A DNA stretch of 58,591 nt from Spirochaetaceae bacterium (lineage in GTDB: Bacteria; Spirochaetota; Spirochaetia; DSM-27196; SLAA01): positions 1 through 58,591 of the forward strand of contig REEM01000089.1 of assembly GCA_007695055.1 (NCBI GenBank), written 5' to 3'. Below are positions 39,864 to 48,832 of the stretch, in pieces (positions within the stretch are counted from its first letter, which is position 1; each line of letters opens with the position of its first letter). The translations under genes were made by a program, and so were the position numbers. The notes beneath the pieces are model-generated. The model was not told where the DNA came from and did not search any database. It was given only the letters and a program-made list of their open reading frames with translations.

Positions 39864-40970
39864 ATGGACAATATCTATTATTGCGACATGCAGACCGAGT
39901 ATGGAAACTCACTTGAGAAGAAATTCCGCAAGCTCCTGGCGGCAAGTGGCTATTTTGACGAGATCACCAAAGGGCAGATTGTTGCGCTCAAGGTACATGT
40001 TGGCGAACGTGAGAACCTTGGCTATGTGAACCCCAACTTTGCACGTGTCATAGTTGAGGAGCTCAAGGCGCGTGGCGCGCGACCCTATCTCACCGACACC
40101 AATACCCTGTATTCCGGCGGACGCCACAACGGTGTCGACCATTGCATTACCGCGGAACAACATGGCTTTGGATACGCAGCTGTTGGCGCACCATTTGTGC
40201 CAGCCGACGGTGTGCGTGGCCTTGCGTACCGTGAGGTGGAGGTTCAGGGCAAGCACTTCCAGAAAACCAAGCTTGCAAACGGCGTGCTTGAGGCAGAGAA
40301 GATTATCTTTCTCACGCACTTCAAGGGCCACATGGAGGCTGGCTTTGGCGGGAGCCTGAAGAACCTCTCTATGGGCTGTGCCTCAATAGCAGGCAAAATG
40401 GAACAGCATGCCGCGGCTAAGCCGGTGGTGAAGCTCAAGGCCTGTGTCGGCTGTCGGCAGTGCTACCGTGTCTGTCCGGTAGAGGCCATTTCTATGGTGG
40501 AGGGCAAAGCGGTCATAGATTACGATGTCTGCATTGGCTGTGGCCAGTGTGTGGCTGCCTGCAACTACGGCGCCATGAGTGCGGGCTCGGCCTCTGAAAC
40601 GGCGGAGTTCATTGAGAAGGTGAGCGAGTATGCCTACTCGGCCTATGACTACTTTGGCGAGAACGCTTTGTACATCAACTTTGCTATGAACATAACTCCG
40701 GACTGTGACTGCTGGCCAGCCAACGATGTACCGGTTGTTGAGGATATTGGCATACTCATTGGCCGAAACCCTTTTGCGCTTGACCGTGCCACCCTGGACA
40801 TGGTTAATTCGGCCAAGGCCAGAAGCTCAAGCCGACACTTTGAAAAAATACGCGGTGAGCATGGTGTCTTTCATGAAGTATGGGACATACCGGTCATTGG
40901 CACCGTCTTTGATCACGCGCAGGCCTTGTTTGGTGTAGAGCTCGAGTACGAGACGCAGAAACTCAGTTGA
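39864..40970 (+). CDS. DUF362 protein with two [4Fe-4S] clusters
   Basis: A 368-residue cytoplasmic iron-sulfur protein. The N-terminal DUF362 domain (about 1-190) has ALKVHVGERENLGYVNP and FLTHFKGHMEAGFGGSLKNLSMGCAS. A ferredoxin insert at about 190-245 binds two clusters (CVGCRQCYRVCP and CIGCGQCVAACN), followed by ALYINFAMNITPDCDCW and DVPVVEDIG. The family is found in anaerobes and presumed to carry electrons, with no proven function. It lies 50 bases after the ArsR-ArsM gene on the same strand and could share its transcript. Confidence 0.88.
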   Translation: MDNIYYCDMQTEYGNSLEKKFRKLLAASGYFDEITKGQIVALKVHVGERENLGYVNPNFARVIVEELKARGARPYLTDTNTLYSGGRHNGVDHCITAEQHGFGYAAVGAPFVPADGVRGLAYREVEVQGKHFQKTKLANGVLEAEKIIFLTHFKGHMEAGFGGSLKNLSMGCASIAGKMEQHAAAKPVVKLKACVGCRQCYRVCPVEAISMVEGKAVIDYDVCIGCGQCVAACNYGAMSAGSASETAEFIEKVSEYAYSAYDYFGENALYINFAMNITPDCDCWPANDVPVVEDIGILIGRNPFALDRATLDMVNSAKARSSSRHFEKIRGEHGVFHEVWDIPVIGTVFDHAQALFGVELEYETQKLS

Positions 40971-40993
40971 CCCGCGCTTGGCCTTGGTTTAAC

Positions 40994-41020
40994 AGGAGAG
41001 CTGCCAACTAGAGCTCTCCT
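40994..41020. terminator. Hairpin between convergent DUF362 and chemotaxis genes
   Basis: Perfect 9-base arms AGGAGAGCT (40994-41002) and AGCTCTCCT (41012-41020) around a 9-base loop, spanning the stop codon of the minus-strand gene. There is no T-run on either strand, so it may act as a mRNA end-protecting or weak bidirectional terminator structure. Confidence 0.4.
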
Positions 41021-42954
41021 ATGAGGAAACGCTGCATGTTCTCATTGAGCTGAGTCGAGGAAACTCGGTTCTCGTCACCTGCGCTGTCAAGGTCTTGAGC
41101 TATGTCTCCCAGGCGCTGCACGGTGCTGTGCATCGTGGCCGCACCCGAACGAACCGTTTGTGAGACATCGGTAAGACTTACTGACAGCTTAGCGAACTCC
41201 TCCATTCGGTGCTGCATGTCTCCTGAGGAGTCCCGCACACTTCCGCTAAGCTCTCGCACTCGCGTGAGGACGGTGTCTAGTTCAGACGTCCCTGAGCTCA
41301 TCTCCTGGGTGCGCTGATTCACATTCTGCATGCCGCTGTGCAAGGTCCCAATTTCGTTGCGAATCTCCTCAAACGCGTGAACTGACTGCTCCATACTCTC
41401 CATTGAGTTTCGTATCCCATTCGCCATTTCGGTAAGGGTGACGGAGACGTTCTGGGCGTTCTCCGCCACTTCCTTGGCCAGTTTCTTGACCTCGGTTGCG
41501 ACAACTGCAAAGCCCCGGCCCGCCTCACCTGCATGAGCGGCCTCAATTGCTGCGTTCATTGCCAGCAAATCTGTTTGCTGAGAAATTGCGTTAATCAGCC
41601 GCACGGTCTCCAGCATCGCATCTGTCTTCTCGTGCGTTGTCTTAAGCGCTGTAAGCGAGTCGCGCATAGTCTCCTCACTCTGCTCTGCATATGTGGCCAG
41701 CCTCTGGGTCTTCTGCATGCGGGCCTCGACCTCATCTGCAATGGTATGCAGTGAGTCGGTCATCTGCCGGACCGATGCGGTTGACTCCTCCATAGCGCTT
41801 GCTTGTTCGCCCACTAAAAGGCTCACCTGCTCGGAGAAAGCGCGGAGCTCGGATGCCTGCTGGTCTGCTGTACGAACCTGCGCATCCAGATTATCAGCGT
41901 TTGCCCCAAGAATATCTCCAACCTGTATGAGCTCGCCTGTTTCCGCCCGAGACTTAGAAACCGCAGCAGTGACTCGTTGTCCGGCGGTCTCGGCCTGAGA
42001 AGCGCTGGAACGCACCTGGGCAAGCGTGGCCGTGAGGTCGTCCAAGAAGTCGTTGATGCTGTCACCGAGCAACTTAACTTCGTCAAATGTTCGCATGGCG
42101 AGCCGTGGCCGAAGGTCTGCTCGACCGCCCCTGCCGAGGCTTTCAAACATGCCCCGAATGGTTCGCGTGATCTCGGCAATGGGAGCTACGGTTTGGCGGC
42201 AAACGGTGCGAAGGTTCATTATGGTCATGATCAGTGAAACTATGCCGATCGCGGCAAACATCCGGATCACAACCGGAATGACAATATTTCCCTCAACGCG
42301 CACCATTTCCAGAATCATAAAGACCATGCTTCCAAATAAGCTGACAATCACGAGCGGAGCAAATACAAAGCCCAGCGCCAGCTTGCGTTCCAAGGAAAAA
42401 ATTCGGCCGCTCGTTGGTACGGTTTGCGCTCGGCGTTCGAGGTTACTTACTGTCTTCAAGAAAAGGGGCACCGCAGCAATGAGAATTGCGGCTGGGCCCG
42501 CGAGAATGGCAGCGGTTAAGCGGAGGTAACTCATTGCAAAGGGGGCGTCCGAGGTGAGACTCAGACTCGGATAGATTGCCGTGGCCGCGATAAGGGCGGG
42601 GCCAACTAAGCTTGCCGCAAGAAGAACCAACAGCAGCCCATTGGCAAAGTTCGCAGTTGCATTTGCTGCCCGCACCGTGACGACAGGTGAAGCGTTGCTC
42701 GCCTCATAACGAGTTATGGCCCTCAGACTGCGGTGCAGGAGAAGGGCCGGAATACTTAGGTACAGCACAAGGAAGACCAAAAAGGGCGGTGAAGCCATCA
42801 TGAAGTCGCGCAAGAGTCGCAGCGGCGGATAGATAACAAAATAGCTTGTTAGAATTGGGTAAAACAGCGGCGGTAGAAGGACTGTAGTCGCCACCATAAG
42901 ATGGAGCTTGAGTTCCTCTTGGTGCTTTCTGTTTCGGTTTATGTCTTTTGGCAT
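41008..42954 (-). CDS. Methyl-accepting chemotaxis protein with six-span membrane domain
   Basis: A 648-residue receptor. The first 265 residues hold about six hydrophobic spans with only short loops, so there is no periplasmic sensing domain of the usual kind. A HAMP-like stretch and the cytoplasmic signalling domain follow (about 400-640), whose hairpin tip reads ISQQTDLLAMNAAIEAAHAGE and GRGFAVVATEVKKLA. It should control CheA and flagellar motion in response to a membrane or intracellular cue. The promoter carries the palindrome TTGTATATACAA over the -10 (42974-42985; -35 TTGACC). Divergent from the HD-GYP gene. Confidence 0.92.
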   Translation of the reverse strand: MPKDINRNRKHQEELKLHLMVATTVLLPPLFYPILTSYFVIYPPLRLLRDFMMASPPFLVFLVLYLSIPALLLHRSLRAITRYEASNASPVVTVRAANATANFANGLLLVLLAASLVGPALIAATAIYPSLSLTSDAPFAMSYLRLTAAILAGPAAILIAAVPLFLKTVSNLERRAQTVPTSGRIFSLERKLALGFVFAPLVIVSLFGSMVFMILEMVRVEGNIVIPVVIRMFAAIGIVSLIMTIMNLRTVCRQTVAPIAEITRTIRGMFESLGRGGRADLRPRLAMRTFDEVKLLGDSINDFLDDLTATLAQVRSSASQAETAGQRVTAAVSKSRAETGELIQVGDILGANADNLDAQVRTADQQASELRAFSEQVSLLVGEQASAMEESTASVRQMTDSLHTIADEVEARMQKTQRLATYAEQSEETMRDSLTALKTTHEKTDAMLETVRLINAISQQTDLLAMNAAIEAAHAGEAGRGFAVVATEVKKLAKEVAENAQNVSVTLTEMANGIRNSMESMEQSVHAFEEIRNEIGTLHSGMQNVNQRTQEMSSGTSELDTVLTRVRELSGSVRDSSGDMQHRMEEFAKLSVSLTDVSQTVRSGAATMHSTVQRLGDIAQDLDSAGDENRVSSTQLNENMQRFLIGEL

Positions 42955-42973
42955 AGTTACTACCGCCCTAAGC

Positions 42974-42985
42974 TTGTATATACAA
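42974..42985. promoter_or_regulatory. TTGTA-N2-TACAA palindrome, site 1 (chemotaxis gene promoter)
   Basis: TTGTATATACAA, perfect 12-base palindrome. On the minus strand it overlaps the predicted -10 TATATA, with -35 TTGACC 18 bases upstream, 20 bases before the ATG of the chemotaxis receptor. Confidence 0.8.
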
Positions 42986-43055
42986 CTTTTAGCTTGGTTT
43001 GGTCAAATGCTTTGGGAGCCCCACTTGACATCATGGATATGCTCCACCATGTTAG

Positions 43056-43067
43056 TTGTATATGCAA
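43056..43067. promoter_or_regulatory. TTGTA-N2-TACAA palindrome, site 2 (HD-GYP gene promoter)
   Basis: TTGTATATGCAA, one mismatch to the palindrome. It lies just downstream of a promoter with -35 TTGACA (43025-43030) and 16 bases before ATG 43083, where a bound protein would block transcription. Confidence 0.7.
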
Positions 43068-43082
43068 GCCATAGGATCTCGT

Positions 43083-44855
43083 ATGCGCGCGTCTTTCTCA
43101 ATAGGTGTTCGTCTCTTCCTGCAGGAGCTGCGCCGTCCCAACCACTACTTTGTCGCACTTGGCGTGGGTACCATTCTCACTTCCATATCACTTCTGCAGT
43201 TTGGTGGTGCGGTCGTGTTTCCCTTTCTGGTGCCCTTCCTGGTTTCGAGCGTGAGTCGCTCCGCAGTGCGTGCCGCGAATCGGAATAAGGAGGTTCTGTT
43301 ACGCCTTCCGGCCGAGAGGGAGGACCCAACCTTTGTCATGTGTAGGGACGGACAGATTGAGGCAGCGCTTGGAAATACCGCAGCCCTGTTTGCGGAGCAC
43401 TCGGTAACTAACATTAACGACTTTCTGGTAGATGAGTCCGGTGGAGACGCCGTCACCAAGATCTGTGAGGTTTCGAGTCTTCCGGATGAAGCTATGGCTC
43501 CAGCGTACGAACTCTACTGCCCGAAACTAGACCGCTGGTACGGTTTTCGTGTCCGTATGGCTACTGGAGATCCAGAGCTCCTCGTCTGGCTTAACGATGT
43601 GAGTGCTGAACGACTATCACGTGAGCGTCGCTCCACGGTCCGCCAGTTCCAGATAGCTACACTTGAAGATGCCTCGGGAGTACATCTGCTGACAAATGGC
43701 GATGAGCGGTTGGCACAACTCATTCTTGAGTCGGGGTACACCGCGGTATTCTTTGCGCGTGAGGATACTCCCGGCCAACTCGATGCCGCAGGGTTCCGAC
43801 TGTGCCCGAAGGGAAACCTTGTTCGCTCCGGGAGCATTACTATTAGCCAAGCCTCGCACGCCCCCATTTTTCGTTCTCGGGCGGCAGGACATGCCGTCGC
43901 TGCAGACCGTGGCGCCTACGCGGTCAGCAGTGAGTTTGACCGTGACTACCCGGTCGCGCCGGAAGTGCGCTCGTTCATTGACGAGCCGGTGCGGAACCTC
44001 GTGAACTATCACGCTGGTGCAACATCTATTGTTGCCTTCAACAAAGCGGGTGCTCCTACACGCTCGGACCTCACCTTCTTAGAGGCCGCGGTAGATGCGG
44101 CTCACAGCCTGTTCGTGGCGCTGGATGTAGCTAAGGACCGCGACCTGCGCTTTATACAGGCAATTCACGGACTCTGTGCAAGCGCCGAATTCAGTGACGA
44201 AATTACCGGCTCGCATATTTGGCGGGTGAATGCATACGCCGAGATGTTGGCACAAGGCCTCTGTGTGGATGGAGCATTGTGTCGGGATATAGGACAGGTG
44301 GCGGCCGCGCATGACATTGGCAAGGTGGCTATTCCTGAACTTGTGCAGGCGCCGCGGGCACTTAGCCCCGACGAATGGCAACATATGCAGTTGCACACCG
44401 TGTATGGAGCACAAATTCTTGAACGCATGATAGCGCTCAGTGACCGCACAGATGAGCGACTGGTGCTCGCACGGGATATTGCGCTCAATCACCACCAGCG
44501 CTGGGACGGGAAGGGATATCCGGGGCTTTTTGATTCAGAAGGTGTTCAGGTCCGACTTGTGGGCCGAACACCGCAGCACTACAAGGAATTGCGACCGCCT
44601 GCCCGAGCAGAGATTCCGCTTGCTGCACGGATTGTCAGCGTGTGCGATATCTACGATGCACTCCGCTCGGCGCGACCCTACAAGACCGCGTTTACCCATT
44701 CAGAGGCGGTAGCGCTCATTGAGCGCGACGACCGCAGCGGTGCGGGGGGCGAGGAGCGTTTTGGACCGGACGTGTTCGGGGCTTTCATGGACAATAGCCA
44801 CCGCTGCCAGGAGATCTTTCAGGAGATGCAAGACCCAGACACGGCAAATCACTAG
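43083..44855 (+). CDS. HD-GYP cyclic-di-GMP phosphodiesterase-like protein
   Basis: A 590-residue membrane protein: two N-terminal spans (about 20-65), a PAS/GAF-like middle region (about 85-360), and an HD-GYP domain (about 370-590) with HIWRV, AAAHDIGKVAIP (HD), HHQRWDGKGYP (the GYP motif) and ARIVSVCDIYDALRS. All metal ligands expected for c-di-GMP hydrolysis to GMP appear present. ATG 43083 is preferred over ATG 43062 because AGGA lies 8 bases upstream and 43062 falls in the operator palindrome. A 21-codon frame follows in the same transcript. Divergent from the chemotaxis receptor. Confidence 0.88.
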   Translation: MRASFSIGVRLFLQELRRPNHYFVALGVGTILTSISLLQFGGAVVFPFLVPFLVSSVSRSAVRAANRNKEVLLRLPAEREDPTFVMCRDGQIEAALGNTAALFAEHSVTNINDFLVDESGGDAVTKICEVSSLPDEAMAPAYELYCPKLDRWYGFRVRMATGDPELLVWLNDVSAERLSRERRSTVRQFQIATLEDASGVHLLTNGDERLAQLILESGYTAVFFAREDTPGQLDAAGFRLCPKGNLVRSGSITISQASHAPIFRSRAAGHAVAADRGAYAVSSEFDRDYPVAPEVRSFIDEPVRNLVNYHAGATSIVAFNKAGAPTRSDLTFLEAAVDAAHSLFVALDVAKDRDLRFIQAIHGLCASAEFSDEITGSHIWRVNAYAEMLAQGLCVDGALCRDIGQVAAAHDIGKVAIPELVQAPRALSPDEWQHMQLHTVYGAQILERMIALSDRTDERLVLARDIALNHHQRWDGKGYPGLFDSEGVQVRLVGRTPQHYKELRPPARAEIPLAARIVSVCDIYDALRSARPYKTAFTHSEAVALIERDDRSGAGGEERFGPDVFGAFMDNSHRCQEIFQEMQDPDTANH

Positions 44856-44870
44856 CGCAGGAGTTAGCAC

Positions 44871-44936
44871 ATGAAAAACATTGAAGCACAGGTTCGGCCG
44901 GCGCCGCAACACTTTATGGGTGCGTTCTTAGGCTGA
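44871..44936 (+). CDS. Possible 21-residue small protein after the HD-GYP gene
   Basis: ATG 44871 has AGGAG 7-8 bases upstream and begins a 21-codon frame starting MKNIEAQVRPAP and ending with MGAFLG, 15 bases after the HD-GYP stop. Its end overlaps the 3' end of the convergent GGDEF-EAL gene by 9 bases. No similarity recognised. The good ribosome-binding site is the only support. Confidence 0.3.
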   Translation: MKNIEAQVRPAPQHFMGAFLG

Positions 44937-46832
44937 GGCGGCCTCCGGCCTGGAGTAGAGGAAGCCCTGCGCAGTGTCGCAGCCAGCCTCGCATAGCCTC
45001 TCGGCCTGCTCTATGGTTTCCACGCCTTCTGCTACGACCTTGAAGGAGAAGGTGTCAGCCATTGAGCAGATAATCTTCATGAGGCCAAAGCTGCGGGCGT
45101 CTGTGCAGATTTTTTCGGTGAAGGAGCGGTCTACCTTCAGCTCATTCAGCTCAATGTGGCTGATGTAGTGAAGTGAGGAGTACCCTTTGCCGAAATCGTC
45201 AAGTGAGATCGATACACCCTGTACCCGGAGGGTGTGAATAACTTCTTGTATTCGCGATATGTCTTCCACAAAGATGTCCTCGGTAATCTCCAGAGTGATG
45301 TTGTGTGGGTCTACTGAGTACTGTGTAAGAATCTCAGCTACGTAGTCTGTAAAGCCTGCACTCAGGAAGAAGGCGGGTGAGATATTCAGCGCTACCGAAA
45401 TATGCTCGCCGTAGCTGCGCTGCAAGCTTGGTACCTGCGAGAGTACCGTCTCGAATATGACCTTGCTGAAAGCTCCCATGAGCCAGGACTGCATAACAAG
45501 TGGAATGAACTCATCTGGGCTAACCTGCCCATACTGTGGGGTGCTCCAGCGCGCAAGCGCCTCCACACCAGCAACTGCGCCGGTGTTCAGGTTGATCTTG
45601 GTTTGGTACTCGGCGCTAAACTCCCTGTTGTAAACTGCCTGTTCAAGGAGGCGCAGCATGTGATGCCGCCGTATAGCCTCTGCCCGCATTGCCTCGGTAA
45701 ACATCGCCATATTCAGCTGGGGAGACTCCTTGGCCTTACGGAGCGCTATGCCTGCATTTTCATAACACTCCTCGTACGAGGTGCCATTATTCGAGTACTC
45801 TGCTACAGCGTGGAAATACTCAAGGCGATGTCCGAGGCGCTCGGCCGGGAGAAGCTCCTGAGCCTTGCTCATGAAGTTGGAAAACGCGGTTCCAATGTGG
45901 CTCTCCCTTCTGTCTTCCACCCAGATTGCAAACTCATCGCCTCCCATCCGAGCCGCAAACTGGTGTTCGGTAAGGTCGCCTTGAATGAGCTTTCCGAGAG
46001 TTTTTAGTATCTCATCGCCTTTTGCTTGGCCGTAGAGCGAGTTGACAACGCGGAAGCTGCGGATGTCCATCAGGACAAGTAAGGCGGAAGGGACGCCCGA
46101 GGCAATGCGCTCCTTCACATGACGCTCAAAGTGCAGCCGGTTTGGTAGCCCGGTCAATGAGTCGGTGTAGGCAAGCTCACTCATCTGCTGGCGGTTCTTC
46201 TCAAGCTCTTCATTGAGCTCCTCAAGTCCCTCCTTGGACTCCTGAAGAGCTGCAATCTCGGACGAGAGTCGTGTGCGAAGGGCATGAATGACGCTGCTTG
46301 AGATAGTTGCAAACAGGACAAGTGTAAGTCCAATCAGAAGCCACTGAATTGGGCTGTTGTGACGCAGTGTGACTTCCGGGCCAAACTGAAGAGCGCCGCG
46401 AGCGACCGCAATGGTTAAGGCAAATACCGGGAGGCTACTGAGCACGGTAATGAGCAGTCCACGACCTAAAGGAACAAAGACATAGCTGAAGACGATAAAG
46501 GTGCAGATCAAGAGCACGCCTACACCGACAAGGCCGCTTCGCATAAGCGAGAGCAGGATCAAGGGCCACAACAGCAAGCCAATTGATACTACCTTTACCG
46601 TAACCGAGAGGCGGTGCCTCTGCAGGAGGATAGCGCCAAGGATGAGGGTTTCGATTGGAATTAAGTAGGTAAACAGCGGGTCAAGGGAAGCCGCATACTG
46701 GGTTCTCTGAGCTGCGACGTGAATAACAGATGCCGCCAGTGCCAGAAAGAAGCAGGCCACCATAATATGGTCCAGAACCGGTTCTATGCCCTTCCGAAAA
46801 CCGAGTCGAGGTGAGTCTTTGGTGCTGGCCAT
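44928..46832 (-). CDS. Membrane GGDEF-EAL protein
   Basis: A 634-residue c-di-GMP turnover protein: about six N-terminal spans (to about residue 190), a short coiled coil, GGDEF domain (about 215-370; active motif RMGGDEFAIW intact) and EAL domain (about 380-630; GVEALARW, LDDFGKGYSS, KVVAEGVE). Both catalytic signatures look intact, so either synthesis or breakdown is possible. No separate sensor domain is seen besides the membrane part. ATG 46832 has AAGGGAG upstream, better than the earlier start at 46859. Convergent with the HD-GYP gene; the pair could balance c-di-GMP. Confidence 0.92.
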   Translation of the reverse strand: MASTKDSPRLGFRKGIEPVLDHIMVACFFLALAASVIHVAAQRTQYAASLDPLFTYLIPIETLILGAILLQRHRLSVTVKVVSIGLLLWPLILLSLMRSGLVGVGVLLICTFIVFSYVFVPLGRGLLITVLSSLPVFALTIAVARGALQFGPEVTLRHNSPIQWLLIGLTLVLFATISSSVIHALRTRLSSEIAALQESKEGLEELNEELEKNRQQMSELAYTDSLTGLPNRLHFERHVKERIASGVPSALLVLMDIRSFRVVNSLYGQAKGDEILKTLGKLIQGDLTEHQFAARMGGDEFAIWVEDRRESHIGTAFSNFMSKAQELLPAERLGHRLEYFHAVAEYSNNGTSYEECYENAGIALRKAKESPQLNMAMFTEAMRAEAIRRHHMLRLLEQAVYNREFSAEYQTKINLNTGAVAGVEALARWSTPQYGQVSPDEFIPLVMQSWLMGAFSKVIFETVLSQVPSLQRSYGEHISVALNISPAFFLSAGFTDYVAEILTQYSVDPHNITLEITEDIFVEDISRIQEVIHTLRVQGVSISLDDFGKGYSSLHYISHIELNELKVDRSFTEKICTDARSFGLMKIICSMADTFSFKVVAEGVETIEQAERLCEAGCDTAQGFLYSRPEAASA

Positions 46833-46938
46833 GCCTGCTCCCTTCCTACCGAAATACACAACAGCAATTGCCGTCTAAGTATATGCAGGTGGCAGCTTGG
46901 GTGCAATGTAGCGCTTGGACGCTTCCTCTACGGTCCGT

Positions 46939-47820
46939 CTACGGTTCGTTAAGGCTCCAGTCGTAGTCGTAACGGGGGCGGGGTCTGTAGTTTGCAGCCT
47001 GGTAGCGACGAAGCTGCTCGGCAAGTTCAGGCTCGGCATACTCAAGCATATGAGCAACCACCCCGGCGATATCGCCCTCTGCGCTCTGCGGTAGGCGAAA
47101 ATCATCCTCATACCAGGTGAAGATGCTTGAGGCATGCAGCCTGTCCCGCTCAATGCGTGCACCACGCGGGTGGTTAATAAACTCCCGGGCGGCTACCTCG
47201 AACTGGTCGGAATAGTTCTCTCCTGTGAACGGTTCCGGCTTCAAATTGGGGCAGCCCATAGCGGCGCAGTTAACCGCATAATGAATGCGGGCATCCTGCC
47301 AGATTGGGCGGATAATCCGGTGCTCAATATCGTTAAGGCTTAGGTCTTCACCCTCAACAGTGACCAGCTTTGCGTCCCACGGGTGCCTGTTGAATACTGG
47401 GCCCGAGATCTTGATATCGCGAATGGATTCTACCGGGTAGTGGTCAAGAATGAGACGTACGGTGACAGCGTTGTACATGTTCAGCCAGTACGCCATCTGC
47501 TCGTTGCGGTTAAGATCTGAGACCTCGGTTGACTCAAGCTGTGCGATGTAGTTGTCGAGCCGTTCTCGGTTGCGGGGCGAGACCTCGCCGTAGCGGACGA
47601 GGTTCACGCCGGAGTGCTGCCCGGTCACCAGGTAGCTTTCAAGGAAGGCTGCCCAGGCCGAATGATCCAGTGTTTCGGTAGAACCTGAGTTGTGCGCCTC
47701 CCAGCGTGGCCAGAGTTCGGCTTGGGGTGCTGCCCAGGCGGCGACGTTAGCTATGGCCAGGAAGCCGAAGGCGAGCAGTGCCGTCCATAATTGTCGTCGA
47801 TTGTCGATATTCTCTTCCAC
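46939..47820 (-). CDS. DUF547 domain protein, exported
   Basis: A 293-residue protein with signal peptide of about 27 residues (LWTALLAFGFLAIANVAAWA) and a DUF547 domain (about 80-260) with AYWLNMYNAVTVRLIL, DIEHRIIR, IHYAVNCAAMGCPNLKPEPF. The Cys-x4-Cys (NCAAMGCPNL) is a family feature and might bind a metal or be redox-active. Biochemical role unknown; some thiol-protease-like fold has been suggested. GTG 47820 is chosen for its GGGAGG site. The TTGTATATACAA palindrome (47845-47856) lies 25 bases upstream. Divergent from the ABC permease gene. Confidence 0.88.
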   Translation of the reverse strand: MEENIDNRRQLWTALLAFGFLAIANVAAWAAPQAELWPRWEAHNSGSTETLDHSAWAAFLESYLVTGQHSGVNLVRYGEVSPRNRERLDNYIAQLESTEVSDLNRNEQMAYWLNMYNAVTVRLILDHYPVESIRDIKISGPVFNRHPWDAKLVTVEGEDLSLNDIEHRIIRPIWQDARIHYAVNCAAMGCPNLKPEPFTGENYSDQFEVAAREFINHPRGARIERDRLHASSIFTWYEDDFRLPQSAEGDIAGVVAHMLEYAEPELAEQLRRYQAANYRPRPRYDYDWSLNEP

Positions 47821-47844
47821 AAAGCCTCCCAAACGCCAGTATTC

Positions 47845-47856
47845 TTGTATATACAA
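47845..47856. promoter_or_regulatory. TTGTA-N2-TACAA palindrome, site 3 (DUF547 promoter)
   Basis: TTGTATATACAA within the 14-base palindrome CTTGTATATACAAG (47844-47857). Its centre TATATA could serve as -10 for the minus-strand DUF547 gene. Confidence 0.8.
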
Positions 47857-47908
47857 GTACAACTTTTTTTGCAGAAAGTCCAGTGAAGAATTTGCCTTTT
47901 GTAGTCGC

Positions 47909-47920
47909 TTGTAGATACAA
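47909..47920. promoter_or_regulatory. TTGTA-N2-TACAA palindrome, site 4 (ABC transporter promoter)
   Basis: TTGTAGATACAA overlaps the predicted plus-strand -10 TACAAT (47916-47921), with -35 TTGCCT (47892-47897) 18 bases upstream, ahead of the permease gene at 48002. Confidence 0.8.
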
Positions 47921-48001
47921 TATTCCCCAGGGTCTAGCAGGGTGTACCAAAGTGAGTCGTCACTGTGCTAAGGTTGCGCCGCAGAGGTTTGGAGGAACAG
48001 C

Positions 48002-48781
48002 ATGCCTGCTCGTTTAATAGGATATCGTTGGTTGAGTCTGGTGGGCATTGCCGCGGTCGTGCTGATCTGGACTGTGGCGGCTGAGTTGCAAGTTGTCCCT
48101 GAGTTATTCTTGCCACACCCTCGGACCGTGGCACGCACGCTCATGCACATAACGTTTACCGGGTACCGGGGTGGCACCCTGCCGTACCATCTGGCCGCCA
48201 GCATGCGACGTGTCTTGGTCGGCTTCCTGCTGGCCTTACCAACGGCCGTACCCCTTGGATTGGCTATGGGCTACAGTCGCCGGGTACGAGCGTTTTTTGA
48301 TCCGCTGATTGAGTTCTACCGGCCCTTACCGCCCTTGGCGTACTACACGCTGCTCATAGTGTGGCTAGGTATTGGGGACGAGTCCAAGGTCGCTTTGCTC
48401 TTCCTGGCCGCTTTTCCCCCACTCTCAATTAGCGCGATGTCAGGGGTTGCTTCGGTCCCTGCCGAACGCATACAAAGCGCACTGGCGTTGGGGGCAAGTC
48501 GAGCGCAGGTCTTTCGCCATGTAATATTCCCCTCATGTCTGCCCTCGATCTTTACCGGCATGCGCGTCAGCATTGGATTTACCTACACCACCCTTGTGTC
48601 CTCGGAAATAGTTGCCGCAACATCCGGGGTTGGCTGGATGGTGTTGGACGCGGGCAGATTTCTCCGTACCGACGTAATTTTTGCAGGCATTTTTGTTATG
48701 GGTGTTACTGGGCTCGCACTTGACCGAGTTGTACGTCTGTTGGAACGACGCATCGTCCCATGGAAGGGCTTGGTAGAATAA
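48002..48781 (+). CDS. ABC transporter permease (NrtB/SsuC/TauC family)
   Basis: A 259-residue membrane protein with about six spans and the EAA-like loop ERIQSALALGASRAQVFRHVIFPSCLPSIFTGMRV, seen in nitrate/sulfonate/taurine-type importers (quoted here in part: ALALGASRAQVFRHVIFP). ATG 48002 has GGAGG 5-9 bases upstream. First gene of a permease, binding protein, ATPase operon, behind operator site 4. The order with permease first is unusual for tau or ssu loci. Substrate unknown: sulfonate, nitrate, or a thiamine-precursor-like molecule are all possible. Confidence 0.88.
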   Translation: MPARLIGYRWLSLVGIAAVVLIWTVAAELQVVPELFLPHPRTVARTLMHITFTGYRGGTLPYHLAASMRRVLVGFLLALPTAVPLGLAMGYSRRVRAFFDPLIEFYRPLPPLAYYTLLIVWLGIGDESKVALLFLAAFPPLSISAMSGVASVPAERIQSALALGASRAQVFRHVIFPSCLPSIFTGMRVSIGFTYTTLVSSEIVAATSGVGWMVLDAGRFLRTDVIFAGIFVMGVTGLALDRVVRLLERRIVPWKGLVE

Positions 48782-48832
48782 GTCCCGGAATTGGAAGAAG
48801 GTCAAAGGACAAAAGGATAAAGGAGGCACAGT

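Noticed and set aside
43056-43083. Upstream starts TTG 43056 and ATG 43062 for the HD-GYP protein
   Set aside because: Both lie inside the operator palindrome and lack a Shine-Dalgarno; ATG 43083 has AGGA at the right distance.
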